Shown here piece after piece: positions 41,834 to 52,899 of a stretch of DNA of 64,000 bases. Below the pieces are notes generated by a model. It saw nothing but the letters and a program-made list of their open reading frames with translations, was not told the origin of the DNA and did not search any database. Made by a program: the position numbers and the translations under genes. Source of the stretch: Fasciolopsis buskii. Lineage: Eukaryota; Platyhelminthes; Trematoda; Plagiorchiida; Fasciolidae. The stretch is from assembly GCA_008360955.1 (NCBI GenBank), contig LUCM01005536.1:62001-126000 (forward strand), read 5' to 3'. Position 1 is the first letter of the stretch, and the number at the start of each line of letters is the position of its first letter.

Positions 41834-42489
41834 CAACTTTTTCTTCCAAAGATGTACGAACTCAAGGGGAATCCAGTGCACAATATTGCGCCTCAGCTAC
41901 ATGGAATCATGAAATCAGAGAGAAAAAATTCTAGCCAATGTCAGAAGATGACGCTAACTAACTCGCTACTCTCTCGCGCAAACGAGTCAAAGGAGACGTC
42001 TATAAAGTAAGCTTTAATTATAGGGAAACACGCATTAGTTGAAACATAACATTGTTGGCTTCGGTCATCAAGGGCAACCTCTCTCTAAAAGCAGTTTTCC
42101 GATCAAGTGACAGTGTTTCTTAAATTCTTATTTCCAAGTGACAAATCACGATGTCTACCGTTTTGTCGATTTATCCTCTGCTTCATTGGGACAGGACAGT
42201 TTGTTGCACGGGGCCCTTTTCGTGTCATCAGAAGCGGGTATTATCATCACAGCAACCAAAATGAGGGTTCATTGCTAACTGAAGTATTGGAGTGTGCCGT
42301 GCGGAAAAGCATAAGTAGACAAAATAACTTGTACTCTATTGATGCTCCTCTTTATCATGTTGTACTGAAATTTAATAGGTTTGGTACCAGTCCCTCGTTC
42401 TTGAGGAAATACTGGGGATTAACGAGCACTAACAATAAACAGATGAAATATCTGTCTAATAAAAACTGCTTGTTTTACCTTCTTTGTTT

Positions 42490-42880
42490 ATTTCACTGCA
42501 AATATTTCTGGGGTGGGGTTGCGATGAGTGAGAGACTGCTGAATACAAAACTGGCTGGCGGTGACAGAAATCGAACCAACCACATATTCAACCAAATTTT
42601 GCGATTTTTCTGCTTGCTTCCAGCTGCTCTTTGTCTGACCCAGACTAAAGAACCCTCCTTAATCACTTGGGATAATCGTTGAGCTTTTCGGTCAATATAA
42701 GTCGTCTTACGCTTAGTTAACCGTGCCACGTGCCAGCAATTAGACTATTGAATGGCAGCCAACTAGTCACGTTAGCCGCCCTACCACCACTAGTACACTG
42801 ACTGGGCGGACGCATTCCGTGTTGTTCTGTTGTTGTCCTAAATATCATCCAATAATATGATACAGTCTCCCACTCGTTTT
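42490..42880 (-). mobile_element. Gypsy-type LTR retrotransposon relic, integrase C-terminal region
   Basis: On the - strand, downwards from 42880, WETVSYYWMIFRTTT and QHGMRPP fit the integrase stretch W...L....MAYRT...ST...PF. About 70 codons later DRKAQRLSQVIKEGSLVWVR fits the C-terminal module YD.......F..GD.VWV..P, followed by NMWLVRFLSPPASFVF, like W.GP..V......  Y. Frames shift between the blocks. No LTR was found next to it, so this is an old internal fragment. Confidence 0.65.
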
Positions 42881-43074
42881 CTGGCTTACACTAACAGAAA
42901 CAGTAGTGTAAACGTTCTTCCGAAATTTGTCTGAGCGGCTCACGTATTAGCCCTAGAGGACTATCAGTATCAAACAATCCTTAAAATGAGCTGCAGTTGT
43001 CCAGCATCGACCTCATATTGCATTTCTTCCGTTGCCCTCATCCTTGAACAAAATGAGAAATTGATACTGTTAAA

Positions 43075-43075
<1 letters not shown>

Positions 43076-43108
<33 letters not shown>
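43076..43108. repeat. TA dinucleotide microsatellite
   Basis: About 16 uninterrupted TA units. Confidence 0.95.
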
Positions 43109-43110
<2 letters not shown>

Positions 43111-43927
43111 TCACATGACCGTGAATTTCAACCCAGTGTTTTGTTGATAAGGGTTGTGTGCAGTTTCTGTGCTTGATATTCTTACTACTTTCTGCGGTGG
43201 GACATTCTGTTGCCGGAGTGCTCACCTGCATCCAAACGAACACATTTGTTAGATGAATAATATCAGTAAACAAATTCCTTTTAGTTTCACTGCATACATT
43301 GTTGAGAATAACAAAAACAGTTATGTTTCAAATGGAGCATATCCTATCAGGGCGGTCACGCACCCACTTCGGGGACTGCTGTCTCAGTGCATATTACAGA
43401 TGGCAGGCTCCGCACACCAACACTTCAGTCTAATTTTTAGAACCATTAACCTTGGAAAGGTGTGCTTTGGTTTTGGTTTCTACCATAAATCGGCAGAAAT
43501 GTAGGAGGGCAGAAACGTTTCGAATGCAAGAATAATATTGATTGCTACACAGGCAGTTCACCTAGCATCAACGATCATGTCGGGGGATCTTGTAAATTCC
43601 ATCTCGACAGCGAATCTCTCATGAACCGGTCAACAATTGATTACACTAAAATGGTATATTACCATGAACGTACAATGCCTTAATTGTATCGCAATAACTT
43701 TAACAACCAATCGACTACGTTTTGTGGTATTCCTCAATTGCATTGGATATATCGACAAAGGGTTCACACTACAGCCTCAGTACGCAAATTTATCAACATA
43801 AGGAACCGGCAGTAATCCCGCAAAAAAATGATTTTAGCCCGAATAAAGTTTATGCGTTTCCAAAAATGGTGTAGATCATCACTTGAGTAGTTTGTCTAGG
43901 ATAATCGTGACAATGACTGACTGATTA

Positions 43928-44261
43928 TTACTGTATTTGTCCACTAAGTGGACTGCCACCGGTTAGATCCCGGCTCACGGGGTCCATTTTTTTCTGCGTG
44001 AAAGATGTGAGTACATATTCCATTGGAGGATACACCAAGCTTACTGTGTCATCTAAAGATTGTGCTGGATGTAGCCTGTTGTTGGCCACCGGGATTTTTC
44101 GTCGGCCAAAGTCGATTGTCATCTGTTGGTTGATGTCGGTTTGGCCGTCCAAGGATTTGTGTTCATTTAGTTTATCCGAAGTGATTTGCTGCAAACGGCC
44201 TCGTGACAAGTCGCTAAGACGAGCCATATGGTTCATGATCTCGGGGTCTACTGTGTCTTAA
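43928..44261 (-). repeat. Dispersed repeat family C, copy 2
   Basis: A 102-codon - strand frame carries SLDGQTDINQQMTIDFGRRK and ARLSDLSRGRLQQITSDKLN. The GQTD block and TTTGGCCGTCCA are shared with 3916-4278. The open frame is longer here and not interrupted by TA repeats. I believe it is a fragment of a mobile element, but a host exon cannot be excluded. Confidence 0.4.
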
Positions 44262-44269
44262 TACCCACA

Positions 44270-47200
44270 TCGCCTATTTTGCTGGTCACTTTCCGCCCAA
44301 ATTGGAAAATGTTCATTCCGATTGTCTGACTGTCAACAAATTTACTCGTGAAGACTAAGATGTTCATGATAGGCAAAACGGAGAATTTGCGGTTCAGTAG
44401 AAGATCCGTTGCTCGTCATTCGAAAATAGGCTGACCAGATGTGAAACGAATAATAAAAATCAGAAGCATCGCAGTATCATTAGACTTCTGACTGGTCAAC
44501 CGATTCAACATATTATGTACATTTTATTGGTCGGTGAAATGTCTGGAAACAGTCCCAGATTCATGTTTAAACAGTTTAATTAGGTTGATGGAATTTACAT
44601 AACTTTGCTTTTCTACCGTTGCCTGTTCCTTGAATTTTGGAGGTATTTTTCGATCTTCAGTTTTGTTACTTACGGCCTGTATACATTTTCCTTGTCAAAT
44701 GCACTAGATAGCATAACGCAACGAATGGGATGTATTTGTGTGGTAGTGCTTCCTGCGTGTTTGGCGCATCTTTCGTTCTCGCAATGAAACAGCGCAAATT
44801 GACAAATTGCTGACGTTGCCACTAAACTGTGGTTCTTTGTACGATCTAGGATGTGTCCGACAACACTAACTCACCTGAAATCATAGACTTTGTTCCCTTT
44901 CTCTTCTACTGCACAGTTTTGTTTTCTATCACGGAATTCAATCTCATCGTAATAAGGCAAAGATTGATGGCATAATTCACAAGACGTTTTGACATTATCT
45001 AAAACCAGTTAAGGGTAAATAAGACCTAAGCAATGGGGATAAAACTTCATACTTTTCAATTAATAAATAACATTGTCTGCTGGATCCAAAGACTTTGACG
45101 GAAATGGAGTCGAACTGGAAGGATGCTTAGAAACGCTATTGGCACTGATTTTCACTAGATGATGAAAAGGCCACGGGTAACCGTACCCCATAGACTGCTA
45201 CATTGCGGCCCGTATTACACTGGACAAAAACCAAGTGTGAATTCGTAAAAACGATGAGTGACATTCGTTTGTTTATTCTATTATTTTTATAATAGGCCTC
45301 GTGTTCTTGAAATTTAATCAAGATAACAACCTGGGAATTAGATTCACAGATAGCAGAAAGAATATTGTTGAGCTTTGTCTATCGTAGACCTGTAAATGAA
45401 ACCGAAAACTTAAGGAACATTAGAGGAAATGAACTCAAACAATACAGACAAATTTTAAAACAGATTGCGTGTATTTGACTTGCACCAACATAGACCTGGA
45501 AACAGACTTTTTTCAACTGTCCGTCTTCTTCCTTGTCTACATGTGCTTGAAGAAGTCGTTTACTGATTGTTACCTGTCTTGTTCATTTACACGTCTCTTG
45601 CCGTGACCCGTAGCCCAAGTAGCAGTATCGTCATTTTATTAACAATCGATGCGGCGCAGAAGATACGAACGGCAATAGAGGTAATCGGTGGTTGAGTCAC
45701 ACCCTAAGTACTTACTGTACAGTTATGTTTGGGAAAATGCATTCAAGACGGATGATTACTATAGTTTGAGTATACGGAAGACTGAAAGCGGAATATGACC
45801 ACCTCTCAGACAATCCAGTATCACATAAAATTGATTCAGTCTAACAATTTTACTGTGCTTTAGGGAGGTATTCCCTTTTTAATGTCGATTCTTTGGTTTT
45901 GTTAGCAATGATGCTTGATTTTCGCAATAAAGATCACTTTATTTTTGCTAAAAGTGAATTAAGATTCATAGAGTACAGTTAGAAAAAATAAAAAAGACAG
46001 ACTTATCTTTTAGAATGAAGGTAATAAAGCCTTGCTTGCCAAAGGGGACGAAGTTGTTGCGATAGAAATAGTTCCATGAATGCAAGCAAAATCGCGTTCA
46101 CTAAGGCTGATGTTCGTTTTTCTCATATCTTCTTACTTCCTTCAGCAGCTACATAGAAATTGGGCGATAGTCAATTCTGATTCTTCGAATGGTAAAGTGA
46201 CCGGTGGTGAAAAGTTATACTGCCGTGACATTCGTTGTTGACAGCCTCGTCTTCGCCGATTACATTCTGTAATGGTTCTCTTGCGAAAAATCTCCGTTTT
46301 GAGAGCCTAACGTACGGGAACTACGCAGCATTTGCGGAGAATGACCAGATCACCGTTCCCAAACAAATCTCCAGAACTGTGCGTGGCATTTTTGAAATAA
46401 TATTTGCTCAACATTATAATATTTTCCACAATGAATCAGAACCATGTCACGAGTAATAGGATTTATGTCACAAATGGTCACGATTACCCCAAACACATGC
46501 GTACCTCTCACAAATAAAGAGAAAATTCAGGTGAAATTATTTTAATAAGGCTACACGTAAACGTCTATCGCATGATATATCACTTTTCGTTTCAATGAAG
46601 ATAAGAGCGCGATGGCCAGTCGGAAGACAACCCCAAAAATTTTAACGCAGCTTCGGAACATAATGAAAATAGTTTAGATAGCTTCTGTGGCTATCTGTCT
46701 AGCGGTAGTCAGGAGAACTTTGTGATGATGAATGAAATTAGACCAAAAAGTATCGAATGAACTGGTCCACAGGACGCGTATTTATGTGCATCCCATTCAC
46801 GCAGGAGACACGTCGTTTTCATAGGCCTGATCCTGTCCGCAAAGAGCGACACTCCGCTCATCCCTAGGCTTGCATCACTTCACTCTTCTCTTGACATGAG
46901 GTTAAACGGCGAGAATTATCTTAATCACTCCTTTCGATAAGAAGGTGAGTGAGCCGGTGATCTTCCGTAAGCTCATAAGGAATTAGGGTCAGGAAAGTGG
47001 GATTGGAGATTATATTAACATCCCTGTGGTGTGTGTTGGGTTGTATGAGAATTCGAGGGATACGGAAGTACAGAACAATCAGTCGGATTTGAAATATTTG
47101 GTCCATTCCAATTAACTTCACTCCGAGGGATGAAGCTCATGGGCACATGCTAACATTTTATGATTAGCTGGTTATGGTTGTGCAGATCCGGTTAGGTGTT

Positions 47201-47880
47201 CGTAAATCAAGTCATGCGAAGTGTTACAAAAATGCAACTGAGAGTAACGTTTTTGAGCTAAATACTCGTGAACGCATTTCGAGACTGAGACTTTCACAAG
47301 CGTAATACCGTCCGGGAAACCAGAGTAATGGAGGTCAGCCTCCAGCAGTCAGGGATATTTCCGAGGCTAAAATACATGGAAAGGCTGCTAACACGACGAA
47401 GTTCATTTGCGAAATCTCACTTCACCCATTTGCACATATGGGCAACTAAGTATGGAATTGATAGTACTGTATAGGTGCGAGGCAGTCCAACATAATGTCC
47501 TCATAGCTGTTGACGTGACAACAGGACGATCGAATGGATATCAACTTTCAACAGCAAACTGTGAATATGGCAGTTTGAATAGAAGATGAATGTAGTAAAA
47601 CGATAAGACCGAACAAGTAAGGCCAGATAAAGACTGGATGGTAAAGTAGATTAAGATGCAAACGAACGAGTCTCATGATCATGGTGCTTTCAGTCGATGA
47701 ACCGGATTTTGATGCTTGGGTAAAACAGGCTTCATAAGTTTGATGGCTGACTTCCAGTGTGATCAACAGCAACTTCCGTAATCTCCTATCCAAAATTCTT
47801 GATGTCATTAACAGCCGATTAGAAACGGTTGTTAGCTTGGTGGTGTGTTCGCTATAGAAAAAGCGTCGGAGTGTAGCGTT
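44270..47880. other. 3.6 kb without a recognised gene
   Basis: AT-rich, with open frames under 75 codons. One acceptor-like CTTACTTCCTTCAG near 46144 is followed by about 20 sense codons and a GTAAAG donor-like site, too little to call an exon. Confidence 0.5.
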
Positions 47881-47893
47881 ATGCAAGTTTCAG

Positions 47894-48286
47894 ACAGCTT
47901 TTCCGAAGGAAATCTGGGTAATGTCCTGGGATATGTCAGACAAGGTGCCTCGTCCTGTGTCCAATATACTGAATAATATACGTACACGTGAACTGTTATA
48001 TCACGTAGGGTTGGGGTTAGGAAAGCAAATTACCTTTGTCTTACTCAATGGCGAATCGTTTGTTTTCAACACCAACCTGACCCGGGCTGCTCTAAAGCAA
48101 TTATCGACTACTGATGCTGATTGTCATTTCGGAATTTTCGGCGGCCTGTCAACTTTGAATGAAACTATGAAGTTTTTACTTTCAGGGAATCTGCGGTTCG
48201 ACCTGTTCACTATTGTCAGAGATTTGCCACAACTTACTCAAAACAATTGTAAAATTGTCAGAGTTAATAGTAAAATTATTCGATGA
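47894..48286 (+). CDS. Orphan reading frame, possible exon
   Basis: Following TTTCAG at 47893 a 130-codon frame runs to TGA at 48284. Its text looks protein-like (RELLYHVGLGLGKQITFVLL, HFGIFGGLSTLNETMKFLLS) with regular hydrophobic alternation and few rare residues. I recognise no family. There is no good branch or polypyrimidine tract before the acceptor and no clear donor inside. An intronless relic or a chance frame are both possible. Confidence 0.25.
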   Translation, partial: TAFPKEIWVMSWDMSDKVPRPVSNILNNIRTRELLYHVGLGLGKQITFVLLNGESFVFNTNLTRAALKQLSTTDADCHFGIFGGLSTLNETMKFLLSGNLRFDLFTIVRDLPQLTQNNCKIVRVNSKIIR

Positions 48287-48533
48287 AGTTCTAATATATT
48301 ATCCGGGAAAGCGTTCTTCAATACACCTCAGCCTTGACTTAATCTGAAATAATTGTTGCAACAGACAGCACCAACATGGAGGGCAACGTAGAACCCGTTC
48401 GTTACGAATTGACAGTTTACATTAGCGTCTATTCGACTACATTATCGGAGGTAGGTGAATCCACTTATATTTAGGTTTACCAAATCTGGCCTGACTTGAT
48501 CTCAAAAAGATTCATGCGCATTGAGTAGAGGAA

Positions 48534-48722
48534 CGGTGACCGGCGGTGGCCAAACAGATAAGGTTGTGGCGTTTAAACGTAAGGGTAGCGGGTTCGGATC
48601 CTCCCACCTGCGGCCGACTTCCCCATTTGGCAGCTCCCTGCTGGCCGCGGCCCCCTTGCTGAAAATTGATGTACATTGTTGTTTCCTTAATAAAAGAAGT
48701 AGAAGATAAAAGATAAAAGATA
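48534..48722 (+). mobile_element. tRNA-derived SINE, family A, copy 2
   Basis: The tRNA-like head shows the A-box GGTGGCCAAACAGATAAGG and the B-box GGTTCGGATCC (48591-48601), followed by CTCCCACCTGC, a GC-rich body (CTGGCCGCGGCCCCC) and a tail of AATAAAAGAAG, then GATAAAA repeated to 48721. This is the best-preserved + strand copy and defines the family: a head of about 75 bp, a body of about 65 bp and a tail of about 45 bp. Confidence 0.85.
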
Positions 48723-49089
48723 CCCAGGGGTCAAATGCTGAATTCGGGTACGACATTTCGTAAGAAATTTAGGTGTACGTCTTTCGTAGGATGACACATT
48801 GTTTGTTGTGGCTCAGTTCGTGTTCACAAAATATCCGGATGACAAATCTACAGTTTCGAGTTAGAGTAGACCAAACAATTCCATGAAATGGCAAAGAAAC
48901 AAGATTGTCATCAAGCATCCGTATTCAGGCCAAATCGTGCTCCTGTGCACGGCTTATACATCAAATGGCATGTGACAGACTGAACAGCCAAGATCGAGCT
49001 TCCAACACACTTGTGTCTAGGTGGATTCAAGTAAACAACGGGGTAATAAATGGTCTAAGGGAGGATTCTGTGTTTACATGAGTTGCTTT

Positions 49090-49200
49090 CGGCACAAAAC
49101 GGCAGGCAGTGTAGAGGAGAACAAAGAACCAGCTTTAGATAGGGCTGGGTACTTCACCCATCTTGGCAGTTTCATTCAAACCACTGATTGGCCTTGAACT
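49090..49200 (+). mobile_element. Possible LINE thumb fragment
   Basis: The + frame gives ALDRAGYFTHLGSFIQTTD, resembling the F.YLGS.I...G block after the polymerase domain of many LINEs. The flanks do not add support. Confidence 0.25.
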
Positions 49201-49259
49201 CAGGCGACCGTCATGGGTTCCAGCATCCAGATCGGGTGCGGTAGATATGCACTAACGGT

Positions 49260-49480
49260 GATTACTAACGAAAGGTGAACAGATGTGCAATGCCTCTACG
49301 AGGTCTTAATGGTGAATTCAACGTTGATATCACATGATGAATAAGTTTTTGAAACCGTGTAACTTCATAATGCTGACTCTCGTTTGTGTTAAACCACACA
49401 CGGCAGTGACCACAAACCCATTCAGGTAGGCTCCTAGCAGCATGGCCAATGTACACTATTCCACGGGACCAGATAAATAA
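49260..49480 (-). mobile_element. Possible Penelope-like GIY-YIG endonuclease fragment
   Basis: The - strand text RGIVYIGHAARSLPEWVCGH, followed by CRVWFNTNESQHYE, resembles the (V/L)Y(I/V)G.T.R.L..R..EH core of GIY-YIG domains in Penelope-like elements, with the expected His-Cys/Arg spacing. The reverse transcriptase of such an element is not visible upstream. Confidence 0.3.
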
Positions 49481-49499
49481 GCATAACTAAAACGAAACG

Positions 49500-52400
49500 A
49501 CAGGATTTGACAAGCTATCTTCTAGTCGTTAGTGCAAGTGATTTGGATTAGAAAAGGACATGAAGTTCCGCTCCATAGAACACCTTATTAACAGCAACGA
49601 ATAAGCTGCGATAAACGACTTCCGTTGGTATATTCGCTTCAAAAGTCAACAACATACATGAAGAATTCTTATCTGGTATTCTTCTCTTGATCGGTTTGCT
49701 GAAACACTTCAAGTAGAAAACGAACTCACTCATCCAATGCATCTTCCAGGCATGTTCCCCATAACCTACTCACTAGGCAACGAACTATGCTTCATTCTTC
49801 CCTAAATGGTATGAATCTGTTGAATGGAATTCAACATTCATGCCGCCCAACATTTTTGTGCACGAACAACTGAGCGGAACCACCAACTCGATGACTTAAG
49901 AAAACATTTGAATAGGCTATCCTGTTGTTCCTTTATTTTCAGAGATGAACTGAACATTCTGCCAGAATGTGCTAAATATTTGCGGTATAGATTTACCATT
50001 GATGGACTTGTGTGTCACATAAATCATATCGATAACACAGCGTTTATAGTGCTGGTTTCCCAATTGATTACCGTAATCGATTATTTTCAGTTTTATTCAT
50101 ATGGACATTGGTGAATAGGGGTCCGGGAGATAACCCAGTCGATATACCTTTTTGAAAACGAGTTCCACTTTAAACTCGAACTGAATGTTTCAAGTACGTA
50201 CAATGGGATCATGTTTCAGTTCATCCAGATTGATGTTGTATTCGAAGAATGCGTTTACACGGGTGTTCAATAATGTTCCTGGTGGATACGCTTGTGAACA
50301 ATAAGATAATGACGAATGGTGATATTTATTTCTCTGAGGTTTGAATTTTCGACACTTTCTTTAAGATCGAGGCTGGGGAGGAGGGCGGAAGCTAGACCTT
50401 GAAATTGCGGTCCTGATCGGTTCGAGTGATACATTCATCCACTTTGTTTTGACTTGATAAGGTAATTTGTATGTATAAATTAGATCTCAAAAGCATCCGA
50501 TACTTCGGTAATTTTGGTACCCGTTTTATCTGGGCGATCTCTATCGTGCTGACGGATGCTTATTCTCGGAGCGATGACTAAATCCTGATTCCAAACCACT
50601 TACTTACGGGTTCTTTGACGGTGTATTAGATACCCAGTATGTACAGCTCTGCGTAAAAGGTGCATAAACTGGCCAAGCAGTCATCGGATCCCTGTGGTTT
50701 GTGAGACACGGAGACCTCCTATTTATTTGTCTGTACATTTATATGCTGTCCCATTCTTACGGAGCTTTTTGTCTTCGTTTGGAACATCGGATTTTAGGAT
50801 AAGAGAGACTGGATGATCGATCGCAAGACTGGGCTGTCGTTCCACTTGGTAATGTGGGACTTAGTAAGTAAAAATTAAAATATCAAAGAGTATTCGGTTT
50901 AAAACGCACTAACAAGACTTGCTTGTTCATCTAGATTGTGAAAGTGGACGAAATACTACCGTAACTGCCTGGCACCTAAAAGTTAGTTATCTATGATTTG
51001 GCCAATGGAGAAAAAGGACAGTTAGTGCTTTGGCAGTGAAGTCCTCGAAGACAGACAATTTGCCAGGTGAACACTGCAGTAGTAGACACAAAAAGGCAAA
51101 CTGCCAATGCTACACAGATGAAATTTGTCGTCTAAATTTACTCACCGTGGTCACTAGCACTTGAGTGCAGCTTAAATTCCGTTCTCACTTTGCAATGCAA
51201 CGCCTTCATACATTTCAGCGTGGGCGAAACTCATGGGCTAAAGAGCGCTGATTTATTCGTATGAGGACCATTTTGTTCCTGGTTTCTAGGCAAGGGAAAA
51301 TTTTATCCTGCAGTATTTAAAGATAAAGCGATAAGTGCATGCAGCAGTACAGTATTTGGAACTGTAATTGTATGGAATTGGATAGGTCATAGTAACGAGT
51401 AGATACGAATTACCATTAACTACAGAATTGGCTTCGACCCAAGTCACGAGAATGAAGCCAACAAGAAGACAACAACAGAACGGAAAGAATTTTGAGTTGT
51501 GTATACCGTTCACGGATTTATATACAACGTTGGAAATACTCTAGTCGGCGGAATCCATTCGGTCTAATCATCTTCGCCGAATATTTAGATTTCAAGACCT
51601 CTTATCGTTCCGATTATCATTGGTTGATTGTCTGCGCAGGCCCGTGTGAAGCTCTGCCTGTCTGAGTCGCTTGGCTTGTATGTAAACTCACCACAATGCG
51701 GCAAGTGGATGCTACCGCTTTTTGGCAACACAAGGGGTCCAAATTAAGTTCCGATCAGAAGCTCATGATATGGACCGGAATACCTGGTACAAGGCCTGAG
51801 GGACAATTCTAATTTGCAAGAATGTCACTAAAAAAATAGTGCATACACCTTAAGCAGAACTTTTAAGGGCTAAATTAGGAATATTTTTACGGAGAAAAAT
51901 GGTGCCGATGTTGAAGTTTTCAGGGTACATGAAAGACTATAGTTTTGCAAGTCCCTTCTTCCCTGAGTCTCCATGTCTGATCCTTCGTAAGAAGCTCAAA
52001 GGTCGTGAATTCGTTGTACGCTTATTGTTGGGTCAAACCGACTGTCGACGAGATGGTTCTGGACTAGCAAGTGAGACCGGTGCACCGGCGATGTGCCACG
52101 TCTTCCAACAGCAAAAAAACACGCACGGCAATAACCCCTAAGTGAATAGCATGAAAGTCACTTGCTTCAAACAGTCAACTAATTATTGAGTGGTGCGCAC
52201 TAACTCGCTAGTGCAAGAGCTAGAGAAGGCCACGGTTGTACTCGATCAGCCATTTGTCATGTAGCATGACTAGTGAGAGTCTTTCAAATAAGTTGGGCTT
52301 TCCTTTATGAAGCTGCAGGTAATGATTTTGTCATGAGCTCTTGAAGCCTTGGAGTACCTCACAGAACCAAAACTAACAAATGAAAGCGAAGTCTAAAACT

Positions 52401-52700
52401 GGATATCCTGGTGATCCTCAAAGTGGCTGGGTCGCAAACCCCTACCTTAGCTCCTGAGGAGTAGCTAATTGCATCCTGACTGACTTAAGAGGGCTCGCTT
52501 GAAAATGCAAGCGGTCGAAGTCCTGCGTTAAAAATGATTTTGTGGTTGTATAGTCGTGATAGTAGTATAGATGGTAATTGGCTGTCTCCCGGTAATTTAA
52601 TTGACCTTATTTGGTTCTATGCCACGTCAAAATTAGGAGTCATGGTTAACTTTTCCCCCTGCCGCCCTGTGACGGGCTCTAGTGGTTACGCGGCTTGCCC
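49500..52700. other. 3.2 kb without a recognised gene
   Basis: Only short frames. A TATATAAA motif at about 51520 (- strand) precedes a hydrophobic frame without ATG, which is not called. Confidence 0.5.
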
Positions 52701-52713
52701 CTTCAACTACAAA

Positions 52714-52882
52714 TATCTTTTATCTTTTACTTCCTTTTTTAATGAAATAGCAGTGCACATTATCTTTCAGTAACGGAGCCGCGGCCAGCGGAGGGCTCCC
52801 AAGTGGGAAAGATGACCGGCAGTGGGAGGATTCGAACCCGCGACCTTCACGTCCAAACTCCACGACCTTATCCGCTCGATGC
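52714..52882 (-). mobile_element. tRNA-derived SINE, family A, copy 3
   Basis: On the - strand: head GAGCGGATAAGGTCGTGG, B-box GGGTTCGAATCC (complement of 52828-52839, a perfect match to the consensus), body CTGGCCGCGGCTCC, tail AAGTAAAAGATAAAAGATA near 52714-52732. This is the copy with the best pol III promoter boxes. Confidence 0.87.
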
Positions 52883-52899
52883 ATGTCAAGAAACAGGTT

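Noticed and set aside
42107..42682. 191-codon + strand frame, the longest unexplained one in this part
   Set aside because: No ATG in the usual context, no homology, and it runs antisense through the Gypsy integrase relic.
51286..51513. Frame with strong signal-peptide look on the - strand, near TATATAAA
   Set aside because: It has no ATG start, and the hydrophobic run comes from a T-rich stretch; no acceptor rescues it.
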